From: [Mycobacterium] vasticus
GTDB lineage: Bacteria > Actinomycetota > Actinomycetes > Mycobacteriales > Mycobacteriaceae
Direction of reading: 5' to 3'
Length of the DNA stretch: 64,000 nt
NCBI RefSeq assembly: GCF_020181595.1
Contig: NZ_CP084028.1
Location: 1,771,647-1,835,646, forward strand
Positions within the stretch are counted from its first letter, which is position 1. Every line of letters starts with the position of its first letter. This document shows, one piece after another, positions 43,962-53,939 of this stretch. The notes beneath the pieces were generated by a model, which ran no database searches, was not told where the DNA came from, and saw nothing but the letters and a program-made list of their open reading frames with translations. Position numbers and translations under genes: made by a program.

Positions 43962-45246
43962 CGCGCCTCTCCTTGGTCTGGTACCGGCCGAAGACGAGCG
44001 CGACATTGTGCCCGCCGAATCCGAACGAATTGTTGATCGCGTACTGGTAGTTGCCCGGGCGTGGCGCATCGGCCACCACATCCAGGTCGATCTCGGGATC
44101 GATGTTCTTCAGGTTGAGCGTCGCCGGGATCACCTGGTCGCGCAGGGCCATCACGGTCAGGATCGACTCCACCGCACCGACCGCGCCCACCGAGTGGCCC
44201 AATGCGCTCTTGGGGGCGTACACCGCGGCGTCGCCGCCGTGCTTGCCCAGGGCGCGGTTGATGGCGTGGCCTTCGGCCACGTCGCCCACCGAGGTGCCGG
44301 TGGCGTGGGCGTTGACGTGGTCGATGTCGCCGGGTTGCAGACCGGCGACCTGGATCGCCCGCGACATCGCCCGGCCGGCACTCTCGCCGTCGGGATCCGG
44401 CGCCACGATGTGGTAGCCGTCGGAGGTGATCGACGCGCCCATGATGCGCGCGATGATGTTGGCGCCGCGCGCCTTGGCGTGCTCCTCGGTCTCGATCACC
44501 ATCAGCGCGGCCGCCTCGCCGAACACGAAGCCGTTGCGGTCCCGGTCGAAGGGGCGGCAGGCGCCCGCCGGGTCATCGTTGGTGTTGGACAGCACGATGC
44601 GCATCTGGGCGAATCCGGCGATCGGCACCGCCTCGATGCGGGTCTCCACGCCACCGCAGATCGCGATGTCGGCCTCACCGAGCACGATCTGCTGCCAGGC
44701 ATGAGCGATGCCCTCCGAGCCGGACGCGCACGCCGAGATCGGGGTGATCACACCGGCTTTGGCCTTGCGGTCCAGTCCGATGGTGGCGGCGGCGCCGTTG
44801 GGCATGTACTTCTGCACGGTCAGCGGTGAGACGGCGCGGAAGCCGCGTTCGCGCATTGCGTCGTAGGCGTAGACCAGCTCCTCGGTGGAGCCCAGCCCGG
44901 TACCCACCGACACCAGCAGGCGCCGCGGGTCTACTTCCGGCGAACCGGTGTTCTCCCAGGCCCGTCGACTCAGGGTCAGTGCCATCTTCTGCAGATAGGA
45001 CAGCCGCCGCAGTTCGGTGCGGGACAAGCCCTCGTCGAAGCGGTCCGGTGTCTCCACCAGGTGACCCCCGATGCGTACCGGCAGGTCGTATTTGGTGATG
45101 AAGTCGTCGGTGAGCGTACGAATGCCGCTCTGGCCGTCGAGCAGACCTTTCCAGGTGTTCTCTGCATCGGCGGCCAGAGCGGTCGTCATGGCAAAACCGG
45201 TGACGACGACGTTGGGTAAACCGTTGCCTGTAGCCAGTGTTGACAT
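43912..45246 (-). CDS. kasB: Beta-ketoacyl-ACP synthase KasB, with a 22-residue C-terminal extension
   Basis: 444 residues from ATG 45246. The condensing-enzyme triad is Cys173 in SACASG, His in NAHATGTS and His in SALGHSVGA, with the NSFGFGGHN gate motif. KasB performs the late elongation of meromycolate chains on AcpM. The protein should end at FGRY, as KasA does here. Instead the next codon is CAG (one base from the stop TAG), and the frame continues for 22 hydrophilic residues past the accD6 start. Either the stop was lost or there is a sequencing difference. Confidence 0.93.
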   Translation of the reverse strand: MSTLATGNGLPNVVVTGFAMTTALAADAENTWKGLLDGQSGIRTLTDDFITKYDLPVRIGGHLVETPDRFDEGLSRTELRRLSYLQKMALTLSRRAWENTGSPEVDPRRLLVSVGTGLGSTEELVYAYDAMRERGFRAVSPLTVQKYMPNGAAATIGLDRKAKAGVITPISACASGSEGIAHAWQQIVLGEADIAICGGVETRIEAVPIAGFAQMRIVLSNTNDDPAGACRPFDRDRNGFVFGEAAALMVIETEEHAKARGANIIARIMGASITSDGYHIVAPDPDGESAGRAMSRAIQVAGLQPGDIDHVNAHATGTSVGDVAEGHAINRALGKHGGDAAVYAPKSALGHSVGAVGAVESILTVMALRDQVIPATLNLKNIDPEIDLDVVADAPRPGNYQYAINNSFGFGGHNVALVFGRYQTKERRDDDHGSRDSGRITRPA

Positions 45247-45280
45247 GGGTGTTGCGGAATCCTTCCCCCGTCGGAGAGTG

Positions 45281-46531
45281 TCAGTACCGCCCGAAGGCGA
45301 GCGCGACGTTGTGTCCTCCGAACCCGAATGAGTTGTTGATCGCGTACTGATATTCGCCGTAGCGGGGGGCACCTGCGACCACGTCCAGGTTGATCTCCTC
45401 GTCCGGCGTCTCGTAGTTGAGCGTCGGCGGGATGACGCCGTCGCGCAGCGTGAGCACCGTCAGCACCGACTCCAGCGCACCGACCGCTCCGATGGAGTGG
45501 CCGAGCGCCGACTTGGGTGCGTACACCGCGGCGTGCTCACATCCGGCTTCCCGGATCGCGTTCGCCTCGGCGGTGTCACCGATCGGGGTGGCGGTGCCGT
45601 GGGCGTTGATGTGGTCGATGTCCTTGGCGGAGATGCCCGCCAGCTCCATCGACCGCTTCATGGCCTGACCGGCCCGCTGGCCGTCGGGACCGGGAGCCAC
45701 CATATGGAAGGCGTCGGAAGTGATTCCGGCACCCATCAATCGGGCCAGCGGCTTGGCGCCGCGGGCCTTGGCGTGTTCTTCGGTCTCGATGATCATCATC
45801 GCGCCGGCCTCGCCGAACACGAAGCCGTCCCGGGCCTTGTCGAAGGGCCGTGACGCCTTCTCGGGCTCGTCGTTGCGGGTCGACATCGCGCGCATCATCG
45901 AGAACGCCGCGATCGGCAGCGCCTCGATCATGCCCTCCACGCCGCCACAGACGACCATGTCGGCGTCACCCATCACGATGTGACGCCAGGCGTGCGCGAT
46001 GGCCTCCGAACCCGACGAACAGGCCGAGACCGGGGTGATGACCCCGGCGCGAGCCCCGAGCGCCAGACCGGCGACCGCAGCGGCGCCGTTGGGCATGACC
46101 ATCTGCACGGCCAGCGGCGACACCTTGCGGGGGCCGCCCTCGTTCATCAGGTCGTAGGTCTCGACGATCTTCTCGCCGCCGCCCAATCCGGTGCCGATGA
46201 CGACCGCGAGCCGGTCCTTGTCGACGTCCGGCGTGCCGGCGTTGGACCAGAGCCGCTCGCTGAGCAACTTGGACATCCGCTGGACGTAGGACATGCGGCG
46301 CATGTCCAGTCGGCCCATGTGGTCGTCGACCGGGTCCTTGAGCTGACCGCCGATCTTGACCGGCAGCTCCCATTTCTCGGTGAAATCACCGGTGAGGGTA
46401 CGGATACCGCTCTCGCCGGCCAGCAGACCCTTCCACGTGCCGTCGATATCCGCAGCGATCGATGTTGTTGCCTCAACGGCGGTTACCACCACAGAGGGGT
46501 AACCGCCGTTGGCCGTAGAAGGCTTGGACAC
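45281..46531 (-). CDS. kasA: Beta-ketoacyl-ACP synthase KasA
   Basis: 416 residues, the exact length of M. tuberculosis KasA. Nucleophile Cys171 in VSACSSGSE, His in [10 protein letters not shown], His in [10 protein letters not shown], and [10 protein letters not shown] near the end. It elongates AcpM-bound acyl chains in mycolic acid synthesis and is the target of thiolactomycin-like inhibitors. GTG 46531 immediately follows the acpM stop (no gap), so translation is coupled. It ends cleanly at FGRY. Confidence 0.96.
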   Translation of the reverse strand: MSKPSTANGGYPSVVVTAVEATTSIAADIDGTWKGLLAGESGIRTLTGDFTEKWELPVKIGGQLKDPVDDHMGRLDMRRMSYVQRMSKLLSERLWSNAGTPDVDKDRLAVVIGTGLGGGEKIVETYDLMNEGGPRKVSPLAVQMVMPNGAAAVAGLALGARAGVITPVSACSSGSEAIAHAWRHIVMGDADMVVCGGVEGMIEALPIAAFSMMRAMSTRNDEPEKASRPFDKARDGFVFGEAGAMMIIETEEHAKARGAKPLARLMGAGITSDAFHMVAPGPDGQRAGQAMKRSMELAGISAKDIDHINAHGTATPIGDTAEANAIREAGCEHAAVYAPKSALGHSIGAVGALESVLTVLTLRDGVIPPTLNYETPDEEINLDVVAGAPRYGEYQYAINNSFGFGGHNVALAFGRY

Positions 46532-46831
46532 TTAGCTCTCCGAACCGAACTTCTCGCGCAGCGCGGCGGCGGCTTCGGGGTTCTCGGCCTCGAGCTTCTG
46601 GATGTAGCCGACCACGTCACCGACGGTGCGCAGACCCGCGAGGTCCTCGTCGGGGATCTTCACGCCGTACTTGTCCTCGGTCTGCACGGCGATCTCCACC
46701 ATCGACAGCGAGTCGATGTCCAGGTCGTCGACGAACGACTTCTCGACGGTGACCTCGCTCGGCTCGATCCCGGTCACCTCTTCGATGATCTCGGCGAGAC
46801 CGGCGATGATTTCATCCTGACTTGCAGGCAC
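46532..46831 (-). CDS. acpM: Meromycolate extension acyl carrier protein AcpM
   Basis: 99 residues. The phosphopantetheine attachment Ser41 lies in DIDSLSMVEI. The acidic four-helix domain is followed by a short acidic tail ending ENPEAAAALREKFGSES. M. tuberculosis AcpM is longer (115), and the shorter form resembles that of fast-growing mycobacteria. GTG 46831 has AAGGGA 7 nt upstream. It is located between fabD and kasA in the FAS-II operon. Confidence 0.95.
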   Translation of the reverse strand: MPASQDEIIAGLAEIIEEVTGIEPSEVTVEKSFVDDLDIDSLSMVEIAVQTEDKYGVKIPDEDLAGLRTVGDVVGYIQKLEAENPEAAAALREKFGSES

Positions 46832-46909
46832 TGTGTTTCCCTTCGTTGGATCCGCACGGGGTGTGCGGGGTGATTACTGCGTATCTGGTTGTGCAGGTTG
46901 GAGCGGGCG

Positions 46910-47830
46910 CTAAAACTCGGGGAGCCCGTCCAGATCTGCGGGGGACTTGACGGCGTGCGTCGGGGTCCCCCGAAGTTCGCGTTTGGCGATGCCCGCCAGC
47001 GTGCCCGCGGGCGGGAACTCCACGATCGCGGTGACCTCGCGCGCGCGGAGCGTGTCGCTGCACAGGTCCCAGCGCACCGGCTGGGTCAGCTGTGCGACGA
47101 GCTGTTCCATCGCGGCGGCCGCCGACGTGACCGGCTGTCCGTCGCGGTTGGACAGCAGGGTCGCGGTGGGCTCGTTCGTGGTGACCCGCGCCGCCGCGGC
47201 GGAGTAGGCCTCCAGGGCCGGGGCCATGTATTGGGTGTGGAATGCGCCGGCCGTGGCCAGCTTGCGAACCCGGGCCTTCTCGGGCGCGTCTTCGGCGAGC
47301 TTGTCCAGCGCGGTCAGTGGGCCGGCGGCGACGATCTGGCCGGCGGCGTTGCGGTTGGCCGGGATCAGGTCGAGCTGCTCCAGGCGCGCCAGCACCTCGG
47401 CCTCGTCGCCGCCGAGCACCGCGGCCATGCCGGTCGGCTCGAGGGCGCAGGCCTTGGCCATCTCGCGGCCGCGGGTGGCGGCCAGCATGACGGCGTCGTC
47501 GGGGGAGATCACGCCAGCGATGGCGTAGGCGGCGATCTCGCCGACCGAGTGGCCGGCCACGATCACGTCCTGGCCGAGCGGGCCGCTGCGGCGTTCGGAC
47601 AGCGCGGCGTAGGCCAGCAGCGTCGCCGCCACCACCAGCGGCTGGGTGACCGCGGTGTCGGTGATCTCTTCGGCGGTTGCCGTGGTGCCCAGCGCGACCA
47701 GGTCCAGGCCGCTGATGTCCGACCAGGCGGTCAGCTGGGCGCGGGCTTCACCGGCATCCGGGCCCTCGAGCCACGGCGACAGCATGCCGGGGGTCTGGGA
47801 TCCCTGTCCGGGAGCGAGCAACGCAATCAC
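46910..47830 (-). CDS. fabD: Malonyl-CoA:ACP transacylase
   Basis: 306 residues. The N-terminus reads IALLAPGQGSQTPGML, the nucleophile Ser95 is in VAGHSVGEIAAY, and the catalytic His region is GAFHTQYM. It transfers malonate from CoA to AcpM as the first gene of the FAS-II operon. GTG 47830 has no good ribosome-binding site. The upstream 206 bp to mabR contains the MabR-type palindrome at 47898-47916 and two GAACATTGT repeats on the plus strand. Confidence 0.95.
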   Translation of the reverse strand: MIALLAPGQGSQTPGMLSPWLEGPDAGEARAQLTAWSDISGLDLVALGTTATAEEITDTAVTQPLVVAATLLAYAALSERRSGPLGQDVIVAGHSVGEIAAYAIAGVISPDDAVMLAATRGREMAKACALEPTGMAAVLGGDEAEVLARLEQLDLIPANRNAAGQIVAAGPLTALDKLAEDAPEKARVRKLATAGAFHTQYMAPALEAYSAAAARVTTNEPTATLLSNRDGQPVTSAAAAMEQLVAQLTQPVRWDLCSDTLRAREVTAIVEFPPAGTLAGIAKRELRGTPTHAVKSPADLDGLPEF

Positions 47831-47897
47831 ATCATTAAGAGAACATTGTGAAGCGCGTTTTGCAGGATGTCCTAGATTATGAACATTGTCTTATGTT

Positions 47898-47916
47898 TTT
47901 GTGGAGACTCTACAAA
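47898..47916. promoter_or_regulatory. Probable MabR operator upstream of fabD
   Basis: TTTGTGGAGACTCTACAAA is a 19-bp inverted repeat (9-bp arms, one mismatch) in the fabD promoter region. It fits the TTTTGT-N9-ACAAAA pattern that I recall for MabR, which controls FAS-II expression. It lies 68 bp upstream of fabD's start. Confidence 0.7.
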
Positions 47917-48036
47917 TGGGGCATCCGATGCGACGTGTTTGATACCGTCCCGCGACAACTTGCCCGCTGACCGGAGTCCCGGCCGGTGGTGTCGGCGGTG
48001 GTCAGCGGTGTATCGGCCGTCATCGGTTACCGGACC

Positions 48037-49368
48037 TCACCCGGGGCCTGAACCGGCCACCTGCGGCATCTCGTGCGCCGCATCGACACCGCCGAAGCTG
48101 GCCCGCTGGGCCTGGTTGGCCAGCCGTCCCACTGTGGAGGCGACCCGGAGCACGTAGGCGTCGCGCGGCTGGGTGGGGTCCCGGCCGGTGAAGTCGGCTA
48201 TCCGCTTGAGGCGATAGCGCACGGTGTTTGGATGAACGAACAAGGCGCGGGCGCAGGCCTCGATGGCGCCGCCACAGTCGAGATAGGCCTCCAGAGTCTC
48301 GGTGAGTGCGGGTCCGGCCTCGGCCAGCGGTCGCATCACGTCGGTGTGCAGGGCCGCGATCGCCGAGGCGTCGCCGATGAGGGCCCGCTCCGGGAGGAGT
48401 TCGCGAGCCAGCACCGGCCGGGGCGCCCCGGTCCAGCCGGTGACGGCGTTCATGCCGGAGATCGCCTCGCTGGCGCTGTGGTAGGCCCCGGTCAGGGTCG
48501 GTGCGGTCGGGCCGATCACCACCGGCCCGTCGGAGAACGCCCCGAGCAGGTCGGCGAAGAACTTCTGGGTCGGCGAAAGCGGGCCGGACACGATCGCCAC
48601 CAGCCAGGTGCCGTGTACATCGGTCAGTGCGGCGCGGCCGTGCCGTTCGGCGACGTCGCGCAGATCCTGGCTAGCCTTCTCGCCGGAGATGGGGGCACCT
48701 CCCGCTTGCGGGGGAGTATCGGGGCCGTGCGGCGCGGTGCCGACCACGACGGTGGCGGGCGCGGTGGTGTCCCAGTTCAGCGCGGCCGCCCGGCTCAGCA
48801 GTTCCGGTCCGGTGTCGCCGCGGACCACGGCGTCGACGACGCTGGCCTCCATCCGGGAATCCCAGGTGCCCCGGGCCTCGGCGGCGTCGGCGTAGGCGGA
48901 GGCGGCGGTGAAGGCCAGGTCGCGGCTGTACTTGAGGATGCCCACCGTCAAGGCGGTCACCTGCTCCTCGGAGCGGGCCAGCAGGGGCACGACCTCCTCG
49001 AAGAACTCCATCGTGACCCGCACCATGTCCACGGTGTGGCGCAGCGCGATGTGCCGGGTCAGTTCCTGGGGCACCAGCTCGAACGCCTGCGCCGTGTGGC
49101 TGACGTTGCCGTGCGGGTCCTGCATCCACTCGGCGAAGTTGACCACCGCGGCCTGCACCACCAGGGCGACACTGGCCCGCTGGGACGCCTGCAGGTCGGC
49201 GAAGAACGGCAGCCGGTCGCCCATCATCGACACCGCCTCGGTGGCCAGCCGGCCCGAATAATGCTTCAGCCTGCGCAGCAGGGTGTCCGGGACGGTACTG
49301 AGCAGGTCCAAGGTGGACCGCGGCAGGTTCGGGCCGTCCGGGTTGGCCGAAACGACGTTGTCAACCAT
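48037..49368 (-). CDS. mabR: PucR/CdaR-type regulator of mycolic acid synthesis
   Basis: 443 residues. The C-terminal helix-turn-helix is CARALFVHPNTVRYRLKRIADFTGR, as in PucR/CdaR proteins. The N-terminal part is helical and carries the diguanylate-cyclase-like/sensor region. It occupies the place of Rv2242/MabR between aceE and fabD, reading in the same direction. MabR responds to acyl-CoA and controls the FAS-II operon (known for the family). An in-frame GC-rich element at 48690-48716 adds PQAGG-type residues within the middle of the protein. ATG 49368. Confidence 0.92.
   Translation of the reverse strand: MVDNVVSANPDGPNLPRSTLDLLSTVPDTLLRRLKHYSGRLATEAVSMMGDRLPFFADLQASQRASVALVVQAAVVNFAEWMQDPHGNVSHTAQAFELVPQELTRHIALRHTVDMVRVTMEFFEEVVPLLARSEEQVTALTVGILKYSRDLAFTAASAYADAAEARGTWDSRMEASVVDAVVRGDTGPELLSRAAALNWDTTAPATVVVGTAPHGPDTPPQAGGAPISGEKASQDLRDVAERHGRAALTDVHGTWLVAIVSGPLSPTQKFFADLLGAFSDGPVVIGPTAPTLTGAYHSASEAISGMNAVTGWTGAPRPVLARELLPERALIGDASAIAALHTDVMRPLAEAGPALTETLEAYLDCGGAIEACARALFVHPNTVRYRLKRIADFTGRDPTQPRDAYVLRVASTVGRLANQAQRASFGGVDAAHEMPQVAGSGPG
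48690..48716. repeat. Small GC-rich inserted element inside mabR
   Basis: A 27-bp stretch containing CACCTCCCGCTTGCGGGGGA, self-complementary around CCCGC-TT-GCGGG. I recall this motif being widely repeated in mycobacterial genomes. It is in frame and encodes TPPQAGGAPI on the minus strand, without breaking mabR. Confidence 0.5.
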
Positions 49369-49386
49369 CCCTAAAAGCTACGCCTG

Positions 49387-49407
49387 TTTTGTGGACAGTC
49401 CCCACAA
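49387..49407. promoter_or_regulatory. Second MabR-like palindrome, upstream of mabR
   Basis: TTTTGTGGACAGTCC followed by CCACAA, with TTGTGG/CCACAA arms separated by 7 bp. It lies in the 55-bp gap between the aceE stop and the mabR start. It shares TTTTGTGGA with the site before fabD, so it is a candidate autoregulatory site. Its spacing differs, which lowers certainty. Confidence 0.5.
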
Positions 49408-49423
49408 CCCGTCGAGGGTTGCC

Positions 49424-52225
49424 TCAGGCGACCCCCGAATCCGAGGTCTGCTCGGGGGCGGCCAGCACATCGTCGATCGCGTAGCGAGCCGCTGCCGTGG
49501 CCGGTGCCGAGGAGTCGATCGTGCCTTCGCGGGCCAGCGCGGCCAGCACCGCCACCACCACCGACTCGGCGTCGGTGTTGAAGTACCGCCGGGCCGCCGG
49601 CCGGGTGTCGGAGAAGCCGAACCCGTCGGTGCCCAGGGTTGTGTAGTCGCCGGGCACCCAGGGCCGGATCTGCTCGGGAACCGCGCGCATCCAGTCCGAG
49701 ACCGCCACCACCGGGCCGGGCGTGGCCGAGAGGGCCTCGGACAAGACCCGAGTCACATACGGCACCGCCGCCGGCTGATCCGGGTGGCGCAACCGTTCGC
49801 GTTCGATCGCCACGCCGTCCCGGTTGAGCTCACCCCAGCTGGTCACCGACCACACATCGGCGGCCACGTCCCAGTCGGCGGCCAGCAGGTCTGCGGCCCG
49901 CAGTGCCTCGGGCATCGACACGCCCGACGCCAGGATCTGTGCGGTGGCCGACTTCGGCTGCGCGGCCTGTCGGTAGCGGTAGATGCCACGCAGCAGACCT
50001 TCGGGGTCGAAGCCCTCCGGTTCGGCGGGCTGGACGTAGGGCTCGTTGTAGATCGTGATGTAGAAGTACACGTTCTCCGGGTCGGCCCCGAACATGCGCG
50101 CCAGGCCGCTCTCGATGATGTGGGCGACCTCGTAGGCGAACGCCGGATCGTAGGCGACCACAGCCGGATTGGTGCTGGCCAGCAGCAGCGAATGCCCGTC
50201 GGCGTGCTGCAGGCCCTCGCCGGTCAAGGTGGTGCGGCCGGCCGTGGCGCCCAGGACGAAACCGCGCGCCATCTGATCGGCCGCGGCCCACAGCCCGTCG
50301 CCGGTGCGCTGGAAGCCGAACATCGAATAGAAGATGTAGATCGGGATCATCGGCTCGTCGTGGGTGGCATAGGAGGTGCCCACTGCGGTGAAGCTGGCCG
50401 TCGAACCGGCCTCGTTGATGCCTTCGTGCAGGATGTGGCCGGTTTCGCTCTCCTTGTACGCCAGCATCAGATCAGCATCCACTGAGGTGTAGAGCTGCCC
50501 GTTACGGTTGTAGATCTTCAGCGACGGGAACCACGAGTCCATCCCGAATGTACGTGCCTCGTCGGGAATGATCGGGACCAGTCGCGGTCCGATCTCCTTG
50601 TCGCGCAACAGTTCTTTGAACACCCGCACGGTCGCCATCGTGGTGGCGACCTCCTGGGTGCCCGAGCCTGCCCTGACCGCCGCATAGACCGACGAGTCCG
50701 GTAGGGCCAGCGGTCGGGCCGTGGTGCGACGGTGCGGGACGAAACCGCCGAGCGCACGGCGACGGTCCAGCAGGTAGCGGATCTCCGGTGCGTCCTCGCC
50801 CGGGTGGTAGTACGGCGGCAGGTACGGGTTCTCCTCAAGTTGGGTGTCCGAGACGGGAATTCGCATCTCGTCGCGGAAGTCCTTGAGGTCGGCCAGCCGG
50901 AACTTCTTCATCTGGTGGGTGGCGTTGCGGCCGGCGAAGTAGCTGCCCAGGCTGTAGCCCTTGATGGTCTTGGCCAGGATGACCGTCGGCTGGCCCTTGT
51001 GCTCGACGGCCGCCCGGTAGGCGGCATGGACCTTGCGGTAGTCGTGCCCGCCGCGCTTGAGGTGCCAGATGTCCTGATCCGACAGATCCTGAACCAGGGC
51101 CTTGGTGCGCGGATCGCGACCGAAGAAGTGCTCCCGCACATAGCCGCCGTCGTTGGCCTTGTAGGTCTGGTAGTCGCCGTCGGGGGTGACGTTCATCAGG
51201 TTGACCAGGGCACCGTCTCGGTCGGCGTGCAGCAGGGCGTCCCACTCACGGCCCCACACCACCTTGATGACATTCCAGCCCGCCCCGCGGAAGAACGATT
51301 CCAGCTCCTGGATGATCTTGCCGTTGCCACGGACCGGGCCGTCGAGTCGCTGCAGGTTGCAGTTGATCACGAAGGTCAGGTTGTCCAGGCCCTCCAGCGC
51401 ACCGACGTGCAGCAGCCCGCGGCTCTCCGGCTCGTCCATCTCGCCGTCGCCCAAAAAGCACCACACGTGCTGATCGGAGGTGTCCTTGATGCCGCGGTCG
51501 TGCAGGTAGTGGTTGAACCGGGCCTGGTAGATGGCGTTCATCGGCCCCAGCCCCATCGACACGGTGGGGAACTCCCAGAAGTCGGGCTTGAGGTGCGGGT
51601 GCGGGTAGGACGGCAGACCGCCGCCGGGGTGACTGTGTTCCTGGCGGAAGCCGTCGAGGTCATGGGTGCTCAGCCGGCCCTCCAGGAACGCCCTGGCGTA
51701 GATGCCGGGGGAGGCATGCCCCTGGATGAACACCTGGTCGCCGCCGCCGGGGTGGTCCTTGCCGCGGAAAAAGTGGTTGAACCCGACCTCATAGAGCGTC
51801 GACGACGACGCGTAGGTCGAGATGTGCCCTCCCACACCGACGCCGGGCCGCTGCGCGCGGTGCACCATCACCGCGGCGTTCCAGCGGATCCAGCTGCGGT
51901 AGCGGCGCTCGGTGTCCTCGTCGCCGGGGAACCACGGCTCCAGCTCGGTGGGAATGGTGTTGACGTAGTCGGTGGAGGTCAGCGCCGGGATCGCGACGCG
52001 CTGCTCGCCGGCGCGTTCCAGCAGCCGCAGCATCAGGTAGCGGGCCCGGACCGGTCCCGAACGGGCCAGTAGTGCGTCGAAGGAGTCCAGCCACTCGCCG
52101 GTCTCTTCGGGATCGATGTCGGGAAGGTAGGACGCCACGCCCTCCCGGATAACCCGCACCCGGTCGGATTCGCTTGCGCCGCTTCGTTTTTTGGCCATAT
52201 CCTGGCCTGCCGGATCGATAGTCAA
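49424..52225 (-). CDS. aceE: Pyruvate dehydrogenase E1 component (homodimeric type)
   Basis: 933 residues from TTG 52225, which has AAGGAG 7 nt upstream; the in-frame ATG 52198 lacks one. The thiamine diphosphate motif is [17 protein letters not shown] to [14 protein letters not shown]. Other conserved parts are [10 protein letters not shown] near 70 and [10 protein letters not shown] in the pyrimidine domain. It decarboxylates pyruvate in the PDH complex, giving the acetyl-CoA used by the neighbouring FAS-II genes. It is co-oriented with mabR and divergent from the lipoprotein gene. Confidence 0.95.
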   Translation of the reverse strand: MTIDPAGQDMAKKRSGASESDRVRVIREGVASYLPDIDPEETGEWLDSFDALLARSGPVRARYLMLRLLERAGEQRVAIPALTSTDYVNTIPTELEPWFPGDEDTERRYRSWIRWNAAVMVHRAQRPGVGVGGHISTYASSSTLYEVGFNHFFRGKDHPGGGDQVFIQGHASPGIYARAFLEGRLSTHDLDGFRQEHSHPGGGLPSYPHPHLKPDFWEFPTVSMGLGPMNAIYQARFNHYLHDRGIKDTSDQHVWCFLGDGEMDEPESRGLLHVGALEGLDNLTFVINCNLQRLDGPVRGNGKIIQELESFFRGAGWNVIKVVWGREWDALLHADRDGALVNLMNVTPDGDYQTYKANDGGYVREHFFGRDPRTKALVQDLSDQDIWHLKRGGHDYRKVHAAYRAAVEHKGQPTVILAKTIKGYSLGSYFAGRNATHQMKKFRLADLKDFRDEMRIPVSDTQLEENPYLPPYYHPGEDAPEIRYLLDRRRALGGFVPHRRTTARPLALPDSSVYAAVRAGSGTQEVATTMATVRVFKELLRDKEIGPRLVPIIPDEARTFGMDSWFPSLKIYNRNGQLYTSVDADLMLAYKESETGHILHEGINEAGSTASFTAVGTSYATHDEPMIPIYIFYSMFGFQRTGDGLWAAADQMARGFVLGATAGRTTLTGEGLQHADGHSLLLASTNPAVVAYDPAFAYEVAHIIESGLARMFGADPENVYFYITIYNEPYVQPAEPEGFDPEGLLRGIYRYRQAAQPKSATAQILASGVSMPEALRAADLLAADWDVAADVWSVTSWGELNRDGVAIERERLRHPDQPAAVPYVTRVLSEALSATPGPVVAVSDWMRAVPEQIRPWVPGDYTTLGTDGFGFSDTRPAARRYFNTDAESVVVAVLAALAREGTIDSSAPATAAARYAIDDVLAAPEQTSDSGVA

Positions 52226-52380
52226 CGAACTGCTCCTTGGTTTGGAGGTGAACTAGTGCCTCCCGGCTTGTGGCTGGGACAACACCGAACCGATCTCGCC
52301 GAACGGTCCCGTCCTTTTTATCCTGCCTCACCGGTGGGCTGATCTCCGACCGTCGTTCACTACCCGGTAACGTCTGTCGA

Positions 52381-52956
52381 GTGCTGACCGGATGGCGGAC
52401 CGCCTCGCGCGAGCAGGCGCGGCGACACGGTCGGGTGGGCGCGCTTGCGGTCGGTGGGGCCGCGGCCCTGGCGATGGGTGTCGTCGGGTGTACCAGCATC
52501 ATCGGTGGCTCCCCGCAGGTGAACGTCTCCGAGGCGCCGGCGTACCGCTCCTCAGTGTCGGCGTCGGAGGTGACGTCGAGCATTCGCGAGACCGAGCGCC
52601 AGCATTCGATGACGACCCAGGCAGTACGCGGTGCCTGCGGCAGGTTCGCCTCCAGTAGCAGTGACGCCGTCGAGACGGTGAACAAGTACGTCGAGGCGTT
52701 CAACAACGGCGGGGACATCCCCGGTACCGCCGCTCCGGCGATCGAGGCGCTCAACCAGAGTGCCAATGAGGTGACCGGTGCCGTCAACGAGAAGCTGTCG
52801 GATGCGCTCAAGGAGGCGTTCGGCACCTACGCCGAAGCCGCCCGCGGTGTGGCGAACGCGATTTCGACCAAGGCGCCCATCTCGATCTACAACGCCCGCA
52901 AGGACGAGCTCAACCGGGCCAGGCAGAAGGGGATGGAACTGTGCCGAGCATTCTGA
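52381..52956 (+). CDS. Putative lipoprotein (Rv2240c-like)
   Basis: About 191 residues. After a long basic n-region (RTASREQARRHGR), a hydrophobic helix ends in the lipobox VVGC (residue 39), followed by TSIIGG. The rest is a helical Ala/Glu/Asn-rich domain with Cys-containing ends (CGRF and MELCRAF). It should be lipidated and anchored to the cell membrane. TAACGT (52368-52373) lies 7 nt before GTG 52381, so the mRNA may be leaderless. It is the Rv2240c equivalent by position and unrelated to any enzyme I know. Confidence 0.75.
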   Translation: MLTGWRTASREQARRHGRVGALAVGGAAALAMGVVGCTSIIGGSPQVNVSEAPAYRSSVSASEVTSSIRETERQHSMTTQAVRGACGRFASSSSDAVETVNKYVEAFNNGGDIPGTAAPAIEALNQSANEVTGAVNEKLSDALKEAFGTYAEAARGVANAISTKAPISIYNARKDELNRARQKGMELCRAF

Positions 52957-53036
52957 TTCGCGCACAACTGACCCGCGGTGCTGTGCAACGATGATGCCCA
53001 GCACAAGACGCGCTGATGATCGAAGGAGGTCACACG

Positions 53037-53459
53037 GTGGTCGCGGCGGATAGCGCCCCGAGCTTCGCCCGCAAACTGGGCATCGGAAGTAAGCAGTTGG
53101 TCCAGGAGTTCGGCTGGGACGAGGACGCTGACGACGACATCCGTGTCGACGTCGAAGAGGCCTGCGGCAGCGAACTGCTCGACGAAGACACCGACGAGGT
53201 GGTCGACGTGGTGCTGCTGTGGTGGCGCGACGGTGACGGGGACCTGGTCGACACGTTGATGGACGCGATCACCGCGCTGGCCGACGACGGCGTGATCTGG
53301 GTGTTGACACCCAAGACCGGTAAGCCCGGGCACGTACAGCCCGCTGAGATCGCCGAGGCGGCGCCCACGGCCGGCCTGATGCCGACGTCTTCGGTCAACC
53401 TGGGGGACTGGAGTGCCAGCCGCCTGGTGCAGCCCAAGTCGCGGGCGGGAAAGCGTTGA
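53037..53459 (+). CDS. DUF3052 family protein (Rv2239c-like)
   Basis: 140 residues from GTG 53037 with an excellent AAGGAGG 8 nt upstream. Acidic, with the conserved VVLLWWRDGDGDLVDTLMDA centre and ASRLVQPKSRAGK end. DUF3052 proteins are conserved in actinobacteria and have no clear function. It overlaps the ahpE start (TGATG), as in M. tuberculosis, so it may be linked to peroxide defence. That link is inference only. Confidence 0.85.
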   Translation: MVAADSAPSFARKLGIGSKQLVQEFGWDEDADDDIRVDVEEACGSELLDEDTDEVVDVVLLWWRDGDGDLVDTLMDAITALADDGVIWVLTPKTGKPGHVQPAEIAEAAPTAGLMPTSSVNLGDWSASRLVQPKSRAGKR

Positions 53460-53920
53460 TGCTCGGCGTCGGCGCCGAAGCTCCTGACTTCACCCTGCGG
53501 GATCAGAACCAGCAGCAGGTCACGCTGAGTGCCTTCCGCGGCGACAAGAACGTGCTGCTGGTGTTCTTCCCGTTGGCGTTCACCGGAATCTGCCAGGGCG
53601 AGCTGGACCAGTTGCGCGACCACCTGCCCAGCTACGTCAATGACGACAGCGTGGCCGTGGCGATCTCGGTGGGTCCGCCGCCCACCCACAAGATCTGGGC
53701 GACCGAGAGCGGGTTCCTGTTCCCGGTGCTGTCCGACTTCTGGCCGCACGGCGCGGTCGCCGAGTCCTACGGGGTGTTCAACTCCGAGACCGGCTTCCCC
53801 AACCGCGGCACCTTCGTCATCGACAAGTCCGGGATCATCCGGTTCGCCGAGATGAAGCAGCCCGGTGAGGCGCGTGACCAGCAGCTCTGGCTTGACGCGC
53901 TGGCGGCGCTCAAGGGCTAG
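53459..53920 (+). CDS. ahpE: One-Cys peroxiredoxin AhpE
   Basis: 153 residues from ATG 53459, the length of M. tuberculosis AhpE. The peroxidatic Cys45 is in AFTGICQGEL; no second resolving cysteine is seen. AhpE reduces peroxides and peroxynitrite and is recycled by mycothiol/mycoredoxin. It overlaps the DUF3052 stop by one base. The downstream palindromic element at 53940 may end the transcript. Confidence 0.94.
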   Translation: MLGVGAEAPDFTLRDQNQQQVTLSAFRGDKNVLLVFFPLAFTGICQGELDQLRDHLPSYVNDDSVAVAISVGPPPTHKIWATESGFLFPVLSDFWPHGAVAESYGVFNSETGFPNRGTFVIDKSGIIRFAEMKQPGEARDQQLWLDALAALKG

Positions 53921-53939
53921 TCCGCGCCCGGCCACTCCG

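Noticed and set aside
46532..46831. AcpM being truncated because it is shorter than in M. tuberculosis
   Set aside because: It contains the whole carrier domain and an acidic tail; a 99-residue form is usual in fast-growing mycobacteria as I recall.
52171..52198. ATG 52198 as the aceE start instead of TTG 52225
   Set aside because: AAGGAG lies 7 nt before TTG 52225, while nothing suitable precedes 52198.
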